64,000 nucleotides of DNA from Citrobacter sp. Res13-Sevr-PEB04-36 (GCF_015672735.1 NZ_JADABY010000025.1:1-64000), one strand, 5' to 3'. Shown: positions 28,526 through 36,804, counted from the first letter of the stretch. Program-made: numbers and translations. Notes: a model not told the origin generated them from the letters alone.

Positions 28526-29296
28526 ATGAACTTAACGGGAAAAGTGGCCCTGGTTACCGGCTCTACCAGCGGTATTGGATTAGGTATTGCGCAGGTGCTG
28601 GCGAAAGCCGGCGCCACCCTTATTCTCAACGGCTTTGGTGATGCTGAGGCGGCAAAAGATGCCGTGGCGAAGTATGGCAAAACACCGGGGTATCACGGGG
28701 CGGATCTCAGCGATGCAGCGCAAATTACCGAGATGATGCGCTACGCCGACAGCGAGTTCGGCGGTGTGGATATTCTGGTCAACAACGCCGGGATCCAGCA
28801 TGTTTCACCGCTGGAGACGTTCCCGGTCGATAAATGGAATGCGATCATCGCGATTAACCTGTCCTCCGTTTTTCACACCACCCGTCTGGCGCTGCCCGGT
28901 ATGCGTCAACGCAACTGGGGGCGGATCATTAATATTGCCTCCGTGCATGGGCTGGTGGCGTCAAAAGAAAAATCGGCCTATGTCGCGGCCAAACACGGCG
29001 TGGTAGGGTTAACCAAGACCACGGCACTGGAAACAGCGCAGACCGGCATAACCTGTAATGCGCTGTGTCCCGGTTGGGTACTGACGCCGCTGGTACAACA
29101 GCAGATCGACAAGCGCATTGCCGAGGGCACGGCGCCGGATGTCGCGCGCGAAGCTCTGCTCGCGGAGAAGCAACCGTCACGCGAGTTTGTTACCCCGGAG
29201 CAACTGGGAGAGCTGGCGCTATTTTTATGTTCAGACGGTGCGGCGCAGGTGCGCGGAGTGGCGTGGAATATGGACGGCGGTTGGGTGGCGCAGTAA
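28526..29296 (+). CDS. D-3-hydroxybutyrate dehydrogenase (SDR family)
   Basis: The 256-residue short-chain dehydrogenase oxidises D-3-hydroxybutyrate to acetoacetate with NAD. It has the cofactor motif TGSTSGIG (11-18), NNAG, and the catalytic Ser139, Tyr152 and Lys156 (YVAAK). NAGIQHVSPLETFPVDKWNAI and VLTPLVQQQI are typical of the 3-hydroxybutyrate dehydrogenase subgroup. AAGGAG lies 8 bp upstream and the gene ends the operon. Confidence 0.92.
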   Translation: MNLTGKVALVTGSTSGIGLGIAQVLAKAGATLILNGFGDAEAAKDAVAKYGKTPGYHGADLSDAAQITEMMRYADSEFGGVDILVNNAGIQHVSPLETFPVDKWNAIIAINLSSVFHTTRLALPGMRQRNWGRIINIASVHGLVASKEKSAYVAAKHGVVGLTKTTALETAQTGITCNALCPGWVLTPLVQQQIDKRIAEGTAPDVAREALLAEKQPSREFVTPEQLGELALFLCSDGAAQVRGVAWNMDGGWVAQ

Positions 29297-29305
29297 ATGA
29301 TATCA

Positions 29306-29329
29306 GCCGGATGCGCTCTCGCATCCGGC
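29306..29329. terminator. REP-like hairpin between convergent hydroxybutyrate operon and osmC
   Basis: GCCGGATGCG (29306-29315) and CGCATCCGGC (29320-29329) form a perfect 10-bp stem with a CTCT loop. It lies between two convergent stops and probably ends both transcripts or protects their 3' ends. Confidence 0.65.
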
Positions 29330-29338
29330 ACACCATCG

Positions 29339-29770
29339 TTAAGACTTCAGCTGGTAATCCAGCGTAATTTCCGCGTTCAGAACCTGTGATACCGGACATC
29401 CGGCTTTCGCTTTCTGGATAATTCCGTCGAAGGTTGCGGCATCAATGCCGGGTACAGAAACTTCACTGTGCAGCGCCACTTTGGTAATAGCAAAACCTGC
29501 ATCTACCTTATCCAGAGAAACATCGGCAATGGTATCAATGGCGTCAGGCGTGAAGCCCGCCTCACCCAGCATTAACGAAAGCGCCATCGAGAAACAGGCC
29601 GCATGAGCCGCGCCAATCAACTCTTCAGGATTGGTGCCTTTCGCCCCTTCAAATCGCGTATTAAACCCATACGGTTGCTGGTTCAGCACGCCACTTTCGG
29701 TCGACACGGTCCCTTTACCGCGTTTAATGTCGCCTTCCCAGTGTGCCTGACCTTTCTTATGGATAGTCAT
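29339..29770 (-). CDS. osmC: OsmC, peroxiredoxin-like organic hydroperoxidase
   Basis: From ATG 29770 the product is 143 residues, identical in length to E. coli OsmC. The two catalytic cysteines are at Cys59 (AAHAACFSMALS) and Cys125 (KAGCPVSQVL), the spacing of the family. It reduces organic hydroperoxides and is induced by osmotic stress and stationary phase. The in-frame extension to 29833 has no ribosome site and is rejected. Confidence 0.96.
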   Translation of the reverse strand: MTIHKKGQAHWEGDIKRGKGTVSTESGVLNQQPYGFNTRFEGAKGTNPEELIGAAHAACFSMALSLMLGEAGFTPDAIDTIADVSLDKVDAGFAITKVALHSEVSVPGIDAATFDGIIQKAKAGCPVSQVLNAEITLDYQLKS

Positions 29771-29998
29771 TACCGCTCTCCTGTGTTGTCGTTGGAGTAA
29801 CAAGTATAGGACGCTGAGGGAAACGTATGACACATATTGGATAGTTCTGTATTAAATGCTTAAGCATTGACCTTTCAGATGAAATGACCGACCATCCAGA
29901 AAGCCGTTATTTAAGACATCGGCTGTTAATCAGGTTGTATTTCGTCCGCACTTACGCGGGCTCGCCCTTGAAACCAGTAACAGGATTAAGGAGTTAGA

Positions 29999-30139
29999 AT
30001 GAAATCGAACCGTCAGGCCCGTCATATTCTTGGACTGGACCACAAAATCTCCAATCAACGTAAAGCCGTGACCGAAGGCGACAAAACCAGCGTGGTCAAC
30101 AATCCTACCGGAAGAAAACGTCGCGCTGACGCTAAGTAG
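29999..30139 (+). CDS. sra: Sra (RpsV), stationary-phase ribosome-associated protein
   Basis: A 46-codon gene behind AAGGAG encodes a basic protein beginning [16 protein letters not shown], almost identical to E. coli Sra (45 residues) through VVNNPTGRK, with a slightly different C-terminal end (RRADAK). Sra binds the 30S subunit in stationary phase. It lies between osmC and maeA as in E. coli, but bdm, which separates osmC and sra there, is not found. Confidence 0.95.
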   Translation: MKSNRQARHILGLDHKISNQRKAVTEGDKTSVVNNPTGRKRRADAK

Positions 30140-30170
30140 TTCTCCGCACGTCATACCGAATAATGATGAT

Positions 30171-30201
30171 AAACACCATTGCAACCGCAGTGGTGTTTTT
30201 G
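30171..30201 (+). terminator. Intrinsic terminator after sra
   Basis: AACACCATTG pairs with CAGTGGTGTT around a short CAACCG loop (one G-T pair), followed by TTTTT, 32 bp after the sra stop. Confidence 0.82.
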
Positions 30202-30318
30202 CTTATAAAACCCCTTAACCCATTCACAATGCTTTATACTTCGGCCGTTTCCCTGGCGGAAGGCAACCTACGATCATAAACAGTGCCAGGGAGGGTTATT
30301 CAAAAAAGAGTGAGTGAC

Positions 30319-32016
30319 ATGGAAAACGAAACTAAAACACTGCGTTCCCTTTACATCCCTTACGCTGGCCCGGTACTGCTGGAATTTCCCTTATTGAACA
30401 AAGGGAGTGCTTTCAGTGTGGAAGAACGCCGTAACTTCAACCTGCTGGGGTTACTGCCGGAAGTGGTCGAGACGATTGAAGAGCAGGCCGAACGCGCCTG
30501 GATCCAATATCAGGGATTCAAAACGGAAATCGACAAACATATCTACCTGCGCAACATTCAGGATACCAACGAAACCCTGTTTTACCGACTGGTGCAAAAT
30601 CATCTTGATGAGATGATGCCGGTTATCTATACCCCGACGGTGGGTGCCGCCTGTGAGCGTTTCTCTGAGATTTATCGTCGCGCGCGCGGCGTGTTCATCT
30701 CCTATCAGAACCGCCATAACATGGACGATATCCTGCAAAACGTCCCGAATCACAATATCAAAGTTATCGTCGTGACCGACGGTGAACGTATTCTGGGTCT
30801 TGGCGACCAGGGGATCGGCGGGATGGGTATTCCTATCGGCAAACTGTCGCTGTACACCGCCTGTGGTGGCATCAGCCCGGCCTACACCCTGCCGGTGGTG
30901 CTGGATGTTGGTACCAACAACCAGCAGTTGCTGAACGATCCTCTGTATATGGGCTGGCGTAATCCGCGCATCACCGACGATGAGTACTACGAATTTGTTG
31001 ATGAGTTCATCCAGGCGGTGAAACATCGCTGGCCAGAAGTTCTGCTGCAGTTTGAAGACTTTGCGCAGAAAAACGCCATGCCGTTGCTAACCCGCTATCG
31101 TGATGAAATTTGCTCGTTTAATGACGACATTCAGGGCACGGCGGCGGTTACCGTCGGGACGCTGATTGCAGCCAGCCGCGCGGCGGGCAGCCAGTTGAGC
31201 GAACAAAATATTGTCTTCCTTGGCGCAGGCTCCGCCGGTTGCGGGATTGCCGAGCAGATCATCGCACAGATCCAGCGTGAAGGATTAAGTGAAGAAGCCG
31301 CCCGTCAGCGTGTGTTTATGGTTGACCGCTTTGGCCTGTTAACCGACAAAATGCCTAACCTGCTCTCGTTCCAGACCAAACTGGTGCAAAAACGCGAAAA
31401 CCTGCAGCACTGGGATACGAAAGAAGATGTGCTGTCTCTGCTCGACGTGGTTCGCAACGTGAAGCCGGACATTCTGATCGGTGTCTCCGGTCAAACGGGT
31501 CTGTTTACCGAAGAAATTATTCGTGAGATGCACAAGCACTGTCCGCGTCCAATCGTCATGCCGCTGTCTAACCCGACGTCGCGCGTGGAAGCCACGCCGC
31601 AGGATATTATTGCCTGGACCGAAGGCAATGCGCTGGTGGCCACCGGTAGCCCGTTTGCTCCGGTCGCCTGGAAAGATAAAATTTACCCGATTGCCCAGTG
31701 TAACAACGCCTATATCTTCCCGGGTATCGGCCTTGGCGTAATCGCTTCTGGCGCCAAGCGCATCACCGATGAAATGCTGATGTCGGCCAGCGAAACGCTG
31801 GCGCAGTATTCACCGCTGGTGCTGAATGGTGAAGGGCTGGTGTTACCGGAACTGAAGGATATTCAGACCGTTTCCCGCGCCATTGCCTTTGCCGTCGGTA
31901 AAATGGCCCAGCAGCAAGGTATGGCGGTGAAAACGTCTGCCGAAGCCCTGCAGCAGGCGATTGACGAGAATTTCTGGCAAGCAGAATATCGCGACTACCG
32001 TCGTACCTCTATCTGA
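30319..32016 (+). CDS. maeA: MaeA, NAD-dependent malic enzyme
   Basis: The 565-residue enzyme oxidatively decarboxylates malate to pyruvate with NAD. It has the same length as E. coli MaeA (SfcA). Segments seen include [55 protein letters not shown] (with catalytic Lys), the metal-binding EDFAQKNA and FNDDIQGTA, and the nucleotide fold [16 protein letters not shown] 30319 restores the E. coli length; the GTG at 30283 is in frame but adds 12 non-family residues. AGGGAGGG lies near the GTG, so the exact start is slightly uncertain. Confidence 0.96.
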   Translation: MENETKTLRSLYIPYAGPVLLEFPLLNKGSAFSVEERRNFNLLGLLPEVVETIEEQAERAWIQYQGFKTEIDKHIYLRNIQDTNETLFYRLVQNHLDEMMPVIYTPTVGAACERFSEIYRRARGVFISYQNRHNMDDILQNVPNHNIKVIVVTDGERILGLGDQGIGGMGIPIGKLSLYTACGGISPAYTLPVVLDVGTNNQQLLNDPLYMGWRNPRITDDEYYEFVDEFIQAVKHRWPEVLLQFEDFAQKNAMPLLTRYRDEICSFNDDIQGTAAVTVGTLIAASRAAGSQLSEQNIVFLGAGSAGCGIAEQIIAQIQREGLSEEAARQRVFMVDRFGLLTDKMPNLLSFQTKLVQKRENLQHWDTKEDVLSLLDVVRNVKPDILIGVSGQTGLFTEEIIREMHKHCPRPIVMPLSNPTSRVEATPQDIIAWTEGNALVATGSPFAPVAWKDKIYPIAQCNNAYIFPGIGLGVIASGAKRITDEMLMSASETLAQYSPLVLNGEGLVLPELKDIQTVSRAIAFAVGKMAQQQGMAVKTSAEALQQAIDENFWQAEYRDYRRTSI

Positions 32017-32022
32017 CGGTTT

Positions 32023-32053
32023 ACCCGGCGGCGCCCTGCCGCCGGGTCATTTT
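32023..32053 (+). terminator. Intrinsic terminator after maeA
   Basis: ACCCGGCGGC (32023-32032) and GCCGCCGGGT (32038-32047) form a perfect 10-bp stem with a 5-nt loop, followed by CATTTTA, 7 bp after maeA. Confidence 0.85.
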
Positions 32054-32081
32054 AATCGTCGCTGAACAAAACGGTTTTATA

Positions 32082-32208
32082 TATACCCGTCATACTTCAA
32101 GTTGATTATGTGTTGGCTACGCTCGCTCACCCCAGTCACATAGTTATCTATGCTCCAGGGGAATCACTCCCTTGCCGCCTTTAAGCAACTCGAATTATTT
32201 AGGGTATA
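32082..32208. repeat. ERIC element (127 bp, full length)
   Basis: The element begins TATACCCGTCATACTTCAAG and ends CGAATTATTTAGGGTATA, the standard ERIC termini, and contains CGCTCACCCCAGTCAC and CTCCAGGGGAATCAC, the sites matched by the classic ERIC core. It measures exactly 127 bp. Its right end lies only 2 bp from the stop codon of the following minus-strand gene, so it would be transcribed as part of that gene's 3' end. Confidence 0.9.
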
Positions 32209-32210
32209 GA

Positions 32211-33113
32211 TCATTGCTCTGAAAGTTCAAGCTCCGCAATAATCGGTAAGTGGTCACTTGCCGTGGACCAGGTAAACTCTGGTGAATTATGCGGGACATC
32301 TAATTTTGAGACGTTCCACTTTTGACCTTTGAATGTAAAAATATGGTCTATGTCAATTGCAGGGTTTACGGCGGGCCAGCTACGAGTATCGGTTTTTTCT
32401 TTCGCCACTTCATTGAAAAAATAACGTATTTCTTTAATGGGCTGTTCATCGCTGGTCGAATTAAAATCGCCCGCGAGGATCTTAATAGAGGAAGCGATGT
32501 CTTTGAAATCAGACGTTGCGTCACCAATGCTGAGATCTAACAGATAACGGGCTTGCTCAGTGCGCATGGTTGGATCTTTTTGCCAGTCGAGATGAGTCAC
32601 CATAATAATAGGTGCTGAATCAAATCCCGGCACGTCAACCTGTGCCAGCAACACCACGCGTTGCTCGGCATTACCTGACGGTAATTTTACTACCTGTGAA
32701 TGCAGTATTTTATATTTAGAAAGAAGTCCTAAGCCGTACTCCCCACCATCAAAATCAATGGCTTTGCCAAAGGCGTAATACAGTTTATTAGCATCCGCGA
32801 TTCTTTTGAGTTGATCAATCTTTTGACTACGATTTGTCTTATTATCCACCTCCGGGACAGCAATAATATCGGCATCAATTTTTTTAATGGCTGAATTAAG
32901 TGCAGTAAAATCCGAAACATCAGCAGAGGCTTCGTTTTTACCAATGTTATAGGTCGCTATCTTTAAATGAGGTTTATTCTGCGAGTATATTTTGTCTGGA
33001 ACTCCGCCTTTTTGAACGGCAAGTATCTCATTACCAGAAAGTTTTTCACTTGCTTGTGCATTTGCTAAAAGACAACCTAGAGCAATCATAGTAAATGTAA
33101 TTGTTTTTCTCAT
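32211..33113 (-). CDS. Exported endonuclease/exonuclease/phosphatase-family protein
   Basis: The 300-residue protein has a Sec signal peptide (about 1-21, ending AQA/SE) and a DNase I-like fold. Motifs in order are LKIATYNIG, IIAVPEVDNKT (catalytic Glu; Pro replaces the usual Gln), VTHLDWQKD, ILAGDFNST, IDIDHIF and TASDHLPIIAEL, covering the metal-binding and catalytic His/Asp residues. The family includes nucleases, sphingomyelinases and inositol phosphatases, so the substrate is open. The gene is visibly more AT-rich than its neighbours and is absent from the E. coli order, suggesting acquisition. GAGGA precedes the ATG on the minus strand. Confidence 0.8.
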   Translation of the reverse strand: MRKTITFTMIALGCLLANAQASEKLSGNEILAVQKGGVPDKIYSQNKPHLKIATYNIGKNEASADVSDFTALNSAIKKIDADIIAVPEVDNKTNRSQKIDQLKRIADANKLYYAFGKAIDFDGGEYGLGLLSKYKILHSQVVKLPSGNAEQRVVLLAQVDVPGFDSAPIIMVTHLDWQKDPTMRTEQARYLLDLSIGDATSDFKDIASSIKILAGDFNSTSDEQPIKEIRYFFNEVAKEKTDTRSWPAVNPAIDIDHIFTFKGQKWNVSKLDVPHNSPEFTWSTASDHLPIIAELELSEQ

Positions 33114-33382
33114 GTCATCTAATTCCTCAATGAAATAAATAATGGTTAGAAGATACTGAAGAAATTTGAGCGTTATCGTGATCCTTAACTCAAACTTTCA
33201 ATGTGAGGAAAATTAACTTTCAGGAGGCGCGGGTCCTATCATTGCAACAGACCACTCTGCCCTTGTGTTTGAATTTCAGCGTGCAAACTGCCGCCGGGTG
33301 TTCAACACTTGCGCAATTCAGCGACTTGCGATTACACTTTCACCATCGATTAACATTCGGGAAAAATAAAAGGAGGATACTT

Positions 33383-33466
33383 ATGCTGTACTGTGAACGT
33401 TTGATCGTTTCACATGCTTTTGGCGATCGCCAGTGCTCAAGCGTTATCGGTATCGTGCTGCGATAA
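33383..33466 (+). CDS. Likely leader peptide of the ABC-F gene
   Basis: A 27-residue ORF (MLYCERLIVSHAFG ... VIGIVLR) starts 6 nt after a perfect AGGAGG (33371-33376), a far better ribosome site than that of the ABC-F gene 112 bp downstream. Its last codons lie inside a strong stem-loop (33435-33479), and the stop codon TAA (33464-33466) is within the 3' arm. The arrangement is that of a translated leader controlling a downstream gene. No homologue is known to me; a non-functional ORF remains possible. Confidence 0.5.
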   Translation: MLYCERLIVSHAFGDRQCSSVIGIVLR

Positions 33467-33525
33467 CTTCTGCTTGAGCGAAGCTAACTTCTAAACCCCC
33501 TTCTCTCGGGCTTACCGGGTTATCG
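33435..33525 (+). promoter_or_regulatory. Attenuator-like alternative hairpins before ABC-F gene
   Basis: GCTCAAGC-GTTATCG (33435-33449) pairs with CGATAAC (33461-33467) and GCTTGAGC (33472-33479), a 15-bp stem with a TTCT bulge. CGATAAC can instead pair with a second GTTATCG at 33519-33525, giving mutually exclusive folds. A small hairpin AGGCGT/ACGCCT (33542-33557) follows. There is no clear T tract, so control of translation initiation looks more likely than termination. Confidence 0.5.
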
Positions 33526-33578
33526 TCAGCGATGTTTGACGAGGCGTTCTTACGCCTGTAACTCTTGAGTAAGCAACA

Positions 33579-35294
33579 ATGAGCACATTACTAACCGCAC
33601 AATCCTTACACGTTGATACGGCATTTGGCACGCTATTCGACGATCTCACTTTTACCCTGAAAAAAGGCGACCGCATTGGGCTTATCGGCTACAACGGCTG
33701 CGGCAAAAGCACGCTGTTAAAACTGCTGGATGGCACGATTTCTCCCACCAGCGGATCCATTGCCCAGGCACATTACTGTCACCTCGCACGCGTAGAACAG
33801 CATTTGCCGGATGAAATCCTGCCGCTAACACTCCAGGAAGCTGTACTGGCACAACTTCCCGAGCATGAACGCGCGGGTCAGCAATGGCGGGTTGAGTCAT
33901 TACTCGCAGAAATGGGCTTTACGCCGGAGAATTTGCACCTCACCGCACAAACGCTGAGCGGCGGCCAGCACACCCGCCTGCTGCTGGCCCGCGCGCTGAT
34001 GCGCAACCCCGACCTGCTGCTGCTGGATGAACCGGGTAACCATCTGGATTTACCCACATTGCTGTGGCTGGAGCAGTTTTTGCAGCGCTGGTCCGGCAGT
34101 TTTGTGGTGGTGTCTCACGATCCACAATTGCTGGATGCAGTGACGCACGGAACGTGGATCCTCCGAGATCATTCCCTGCACGCGTTCGATCTCCCCTGTA
34201 GCGCAGCGCGTCAGGCGTTGGTGGACAGAGATGCCAGCGATGCCCTGCGCCATAAGGCTGAACAAAAGGAAATTGATCGCGTTACTGCCAGCGCCAAACG
34301 TCTGGCCACCTGGGGACGGGTCTACGACAACGAAGATTTATCCCGTAAGGCCAAACAGATGGAAAAACAGGTGCAGCGCCTGAAGGATGACCAGACGGAT
34401 GTCACCGCCGGAAGTCAGTGGTCACTAACATTGCACGGCGATGCCCTGCGTGCCGATCGCCTGCTGGAAATGACGGACCTCCCCGTCTCTCCGGCAGCAG
34501 ATGCGGCAACGCTGTTTTCCATTGCCGGTATTCGCATCAAAAGCGGCGATCGCGTGGCGATTGTCGGGCGTAACGGCTGTGGAAAATCGTCGCTATTAAA
34601 GCTTATCTGGCAGCAATATCAGACGCAAATGACCTCGACATCGCTGGTGCTGCACCCGCGGGTGACGCTGGAGTATTACGACCAGTCGCTCAACCAGCTT
34701 GCGGATGATGATTCGTTGTTTGAGGCTCTCGAACCGTTTGCCCCACAGCCGGATGTGCGCAAAATGGCGCTAATTAGCGCGGGTTTCCCGTGGATCCGCC
34801 ACGCACAACGGGTCAGCACCTTAAGCGGTGGCGAGCGTTCGCGCCTGCTGTTTATCGGACTGACGCTGGCGCGCTATAGCCTGTTGATGCTCGATGAGCC
34901 GACCAACCATCTGGATATGGAAGGCAAAGAAGCGCTGGCGCACACGCTGCAACACTTCAGCGGCGGCGTGCTGCTGGTCAGTCATGACCGTCAGCTTATC
35001 AGCCAAAGCTGCAACCGCTTCTGGTTTATCGACGAGGGTGAGCTTAGTGAATGGCACGATCTGGAAGCGATTAACGCCTGCATTCAGGAAACCGCCGATG
35101 AGCTAACGGTGAGCAAAACGGTGGCAGAGGTTGTTCCTGATCCCCATCCTCATAGCGACGAAATACTGGAGAAACTGCTTGAGCTGGAGCAGCGACTGAA
35201 TGATGACCTGGCGCGCAAAACCAAACATCAAAAGCCGCACCTGCAGGCGCAGTGGCGTAAGGAGATTGAGGATCTAAATTCACGACTGGAGTAA
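33579..35294 (+). CDS. ABC-F family ATPase (ribosome-associated type)
   Basis: The 571-residue soluble protein has two ABC domains and no membrane segment. Walker A motifs are GYNGCGKSTLL (about 38) and GRNGCGKSSLL (about 328); signatures LSGGQHTRLLLARAL and LSGGERSRLLFIGL; Walker B LLLLDEPGNHLD and LLMLDEPTNHLD. The first site has Gly where Thr is usual. A linker of about 70 residues between the domains (rich in Lys/Gln, ASAKRLATWG ... RKAKQMEKQVQRL) is the ABC-F P-site tRNA-interaction motif region, and a C-terminal coiled coil follows. ABC-F proteins act on the ribosome in translation or antibiotic protection. It is none of the four E. coli housekeeping members as I recognise them. The ribosome site is weak. 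Confidence 0.85.
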   Translation: MSTLLTAQSLHVDTAFGTLFDDLTFTLKKGDRIGLIGYNGCGKSTLLKLLDGTISPTSGSIAQAHYCHLARVEQHLPDEILPLTLQEAVLAQLPEHERAGQQWRVESLLAEMGFTPENLHLTAQTLSGGQHTRLLLARALMRNPDLLLLDEPGNHLDLPTLLWLEQFLQRWSGSFVVVSHDPQLLDAVTHGTWILRDHSLHAFDLPCSAARQALVDRDASDALRHKAEQKEIDRVTASAKRLATWGRVYDNEDLSRKAKQMEKQVQRLKDDQTDVTAGSQWSLTLHGDALRADRLLEMTDLPVSPAADAATLFSIAGIRIKSGDRVAIVGRNGCGKSSLLKLIWQQYQTQMTSTSLVLHPRVTLEYYDQSLNQLADDDSLFEALEPFAPQPDVRKMALISAGFPWIRHAQRVSTLSGGERSRLLFIGLTLARYSLLMLDEPTNHLDMEGKEALAHTLQHFSGGVLLVSHDRQLISQSCNRFWFIDEGELSEWHDLEAINACIQETADELTVSKTVAEVVPDPHPHSDEILEKLLELEQRLNDDLARKTKHQKPHLQAQWRKEIEDLNSRLE

Positions 35295-35434
35295 AACGGT
35301 TGCCGGATGGCGGCATTATGCTGCTGTCTGGCGAATCTTGCGTGCTGCTTTCCATTTATCCTCCTGCCCGCTTTTCCTTTTAACGTACTCGCTGCACACT
35401 CTGACAAAATTCGGTAATGAGTGTTGCGTTCAGC

Positions 35435-35469
35435 GGAACATTCATGATAGTGTTCCTTTTGAGGGAACA
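35435..35469 (+). promoter_or_regulatory. Operator-like palindrome of higBA
   Basis: GGAACA (35435-35440) and TGTTCC (35451-35456) are inverted across 10 bp and a third copy GGGAACA (35463-35469) lies 13 bp before the higB start. TTGCGT and TAGTGT nearby could be promoter elements. HigA-type antitoxins repress their own promoter through such repeats. Confidence 0.5.
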
Positions 35470-35481
35470 AGGATGGTATGG

Positions 35482-35760
35482 ATGATCATGAACTTCAGAC
35501 ACAAAGGATTGCGCGACTTGTTTCTTCATGGGCGAACATCAGGCGTGACGACGAAGCATGTCCGGCGATTGCGGCACCGACTTGCCGTTATTGATGCAGC
35601 GAGCCATGTAACAGATATCAATATGCCCGGTTATAAACTGCATGCGTTAACGGGCGATCGCGACGGCGTTTGGTCGATTTCTGTTTCAGGCAACTGGCGT
35701 ATTACGTTTGAGTTCGTCAATGGCGATGCATACATACTGGATTACGAGGACTATCATTGA
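35482..35760 (+). CDS. higB: HigB-type toxin, mRNA interferase
   Basis: From ATG 35482 the product is 92 residues, the usual length of RelE/ParE-superfamily HigB toxins. The family pattern is clear: [73 protein letters not shown]. HigB cleaves mRNA on the ribosome. AAGGA lies 8 bp upstream; ATGs at 35473 and 35488 are alternatives. Its stop overlaps the antitoxin start by one base (TGATG). E. coli K-12 keeps the antitoxin homologue yddM at this place; here the toxin is intact. Confidence 0.88.
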   Translation: MIMNFRHKGLRDLFLHGRTSGVTTKHVRRLRHRLAVIDAASHVTDINMPGYKLHALTGDRDGVWSISVSGNWRITFEFVNGDAYILDYEDYH

Positions 35761-36044
35761 TGAAAATGGCTAATCATCCCCGTCCGGGGGATATTATTCA
35801 GGAAGCGCTGGATGAGTTAAACGTCAGTCTGCGCGAATTTGCCAGAGCAATGGAGATTGCCCCCTCAACTGCGAGTCGACTGTTAACGGGCAAGGCAGCA
35901 TTAACCCCGGAAATGGCGATCAAACTTTCAGTGGTGATCGGCAGTTCCCCCGAAATGTGGTTGAATCTGCAGAATACCTGGAGTCTGGCAGAAGCGCAAA
36001 AAAGCGTCGATATCTCACGTCTGCGCAAACTGGCAGCACAGTAA
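35760..36044 (+). CDS. higA: HigA-type antitoxin, XRE repressor
   Basis: The 94-residue protein has an XRE helix-turn-helix ([40 protein letters not shown]) preceded by [16 protein letters not shown], the HigA signature. It neutralises HigB and should bind the palindrome before higB. It is close to E. coli YddM along its length. A second ATG two codons in (35766) is possible. Confidence 0.9.
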   Translation: MKMANHPRPGDIIQEALDELNVSLREFARAMEIAPSTASRLLTGKAALTPEMAIKLSVVIGSSPEMWLNLQNTWSLAEAQKSVDISRLRKLAAQ

Positions 36045-36098
36045 CGGTATTGTAGGCTGAATAAGCTTGCGCTATCCGGCAGGTCTTAATGGACAAAA

Positions 36099-36126
36099 AA
36101 ATGGCGCTACACCGGTAGCGCCATTT
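36099..36126. terminator. Bidirectional terminator between higA and fdnI
   Basis: AAATGGCGCTAC (36099-36110) and GTAGCGCCATTT (36115-36126) form a 12-bp stem with a 4-nt loop. On the minus strand it is followed by seven T residues, making it a strong terminator for fdnGHI. Confidence 0.88.
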
Positions 36127-36147
36127 CATCAGCAGAACATCAATGGG

Positions 36148-36804
36148 TTATTGTAACCCTTGCTCGTTCTCTTTTTTCGCCTCGGCTTTTTCGACTTCGC
36201 GATACCAGCGTGGGTGATGCTTTTTCGCCCAGCGGCGGCTAACCTTCCCTTCGACCATGCCTTTAATCGATCCTTTCACCCAAAATGCCATGTACATATG
36301 GATGAGGATAGCGTGCATCAAAATAATGCCTGCCGCAGCGTGGATCAGCAGGCTGTAACGTACAACCTGCATTGGGAAGAACTGCGCAAAGTACGGACGC
36401 CAGATAATCACCCCGGTAATCAACAGCACAAAAATCATGCTCATGATCGACCAGAACATCATTTTTTGTCCGGCGTTATACTTACCGACGTCCGCCACCT
36501 TGTGTTCATTGCCCTTCAGCACTTCCACAATGTTTTTCAGCCACGGAATATCTTTCTTATCCGGGATGTTGTGGTGCACAAAGCGCACAAACATGAACAT
36601 CAGCGCGACGAAAATCAGCAGACCGAAGAACGGGTGCAAAATGCGGCCCATCTGCGGTGTACCGAAGGTCTGCGTCAGCCATTGCAGCGTCGGGAAGAAA
36701 AACGAAATCCCCGACAGCGACACCAGAAAGAAGCAGATCACCACCGTCCAGTGACAGGCGCGGTCGATAAACTTCGTGCGCACAATCATTTTCGACTTAC
36801 TCAT
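36148..36804 (-). CDS. fdnI: FdnI, formate dehydrogenase-N cytochrome b subunit
   Basis: The 218-residue inner-membrane subunit has four membrane helices and carries the b hemes that pass electrons from FdnH to menaquinone. Heme-ligand histidines are in [24 protein letters not shown] and [27 protein letters not shown] 36804 overlaps fdnH by 8 bp and gives the E. coli-like N terminus [19 protein letters not shown]; a longer frame to 36846 is rejected. Confidence 0.96.
   Translation of the reverse strand: MSKSKMIVRTKFIDRACHWTVVICFFLVSLSGISFFFPTLQWLTQTFGTPQMGRILHPFFGLLIFVALMFMFVRFVHHNIPDKKDIPWLKNIVEVLKGNEHKVADVGKYNAGQKMMFWSIMSMIFVLLITGVIIWRPYFAQFFPMQVVRYSLLIHAAAGIILMHAILIHMYMAFWVKGSIKGMVEGKVSRRWAKKHHPRWYREVEKAEAKKENEQGLQ

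Noticed and set aside
22554-29296. Assignment of the catabolic operon as atoDAEB
   Set aside because: Gene order and content differ (GntP-type transporter, hydroxybutyrate and hydroxyacyl-CoA dehydrogenases, LysR in place of AtoSC), so ato names were not used.
33203-33382. Extended 87-residue version of the ABC-F leader ORF from GTG 33203
   Set aside because: It has no good ribosome site at that start; the perfect AGGAGG points to ATG 33383.
33420-33432. GGCGATCGCC palindrome in the leader ORF as a regulator site
   Set aside because: A 10-bp palindrome of this common enterobacterial hexamer core is expected by chance and lies within the coding frame.
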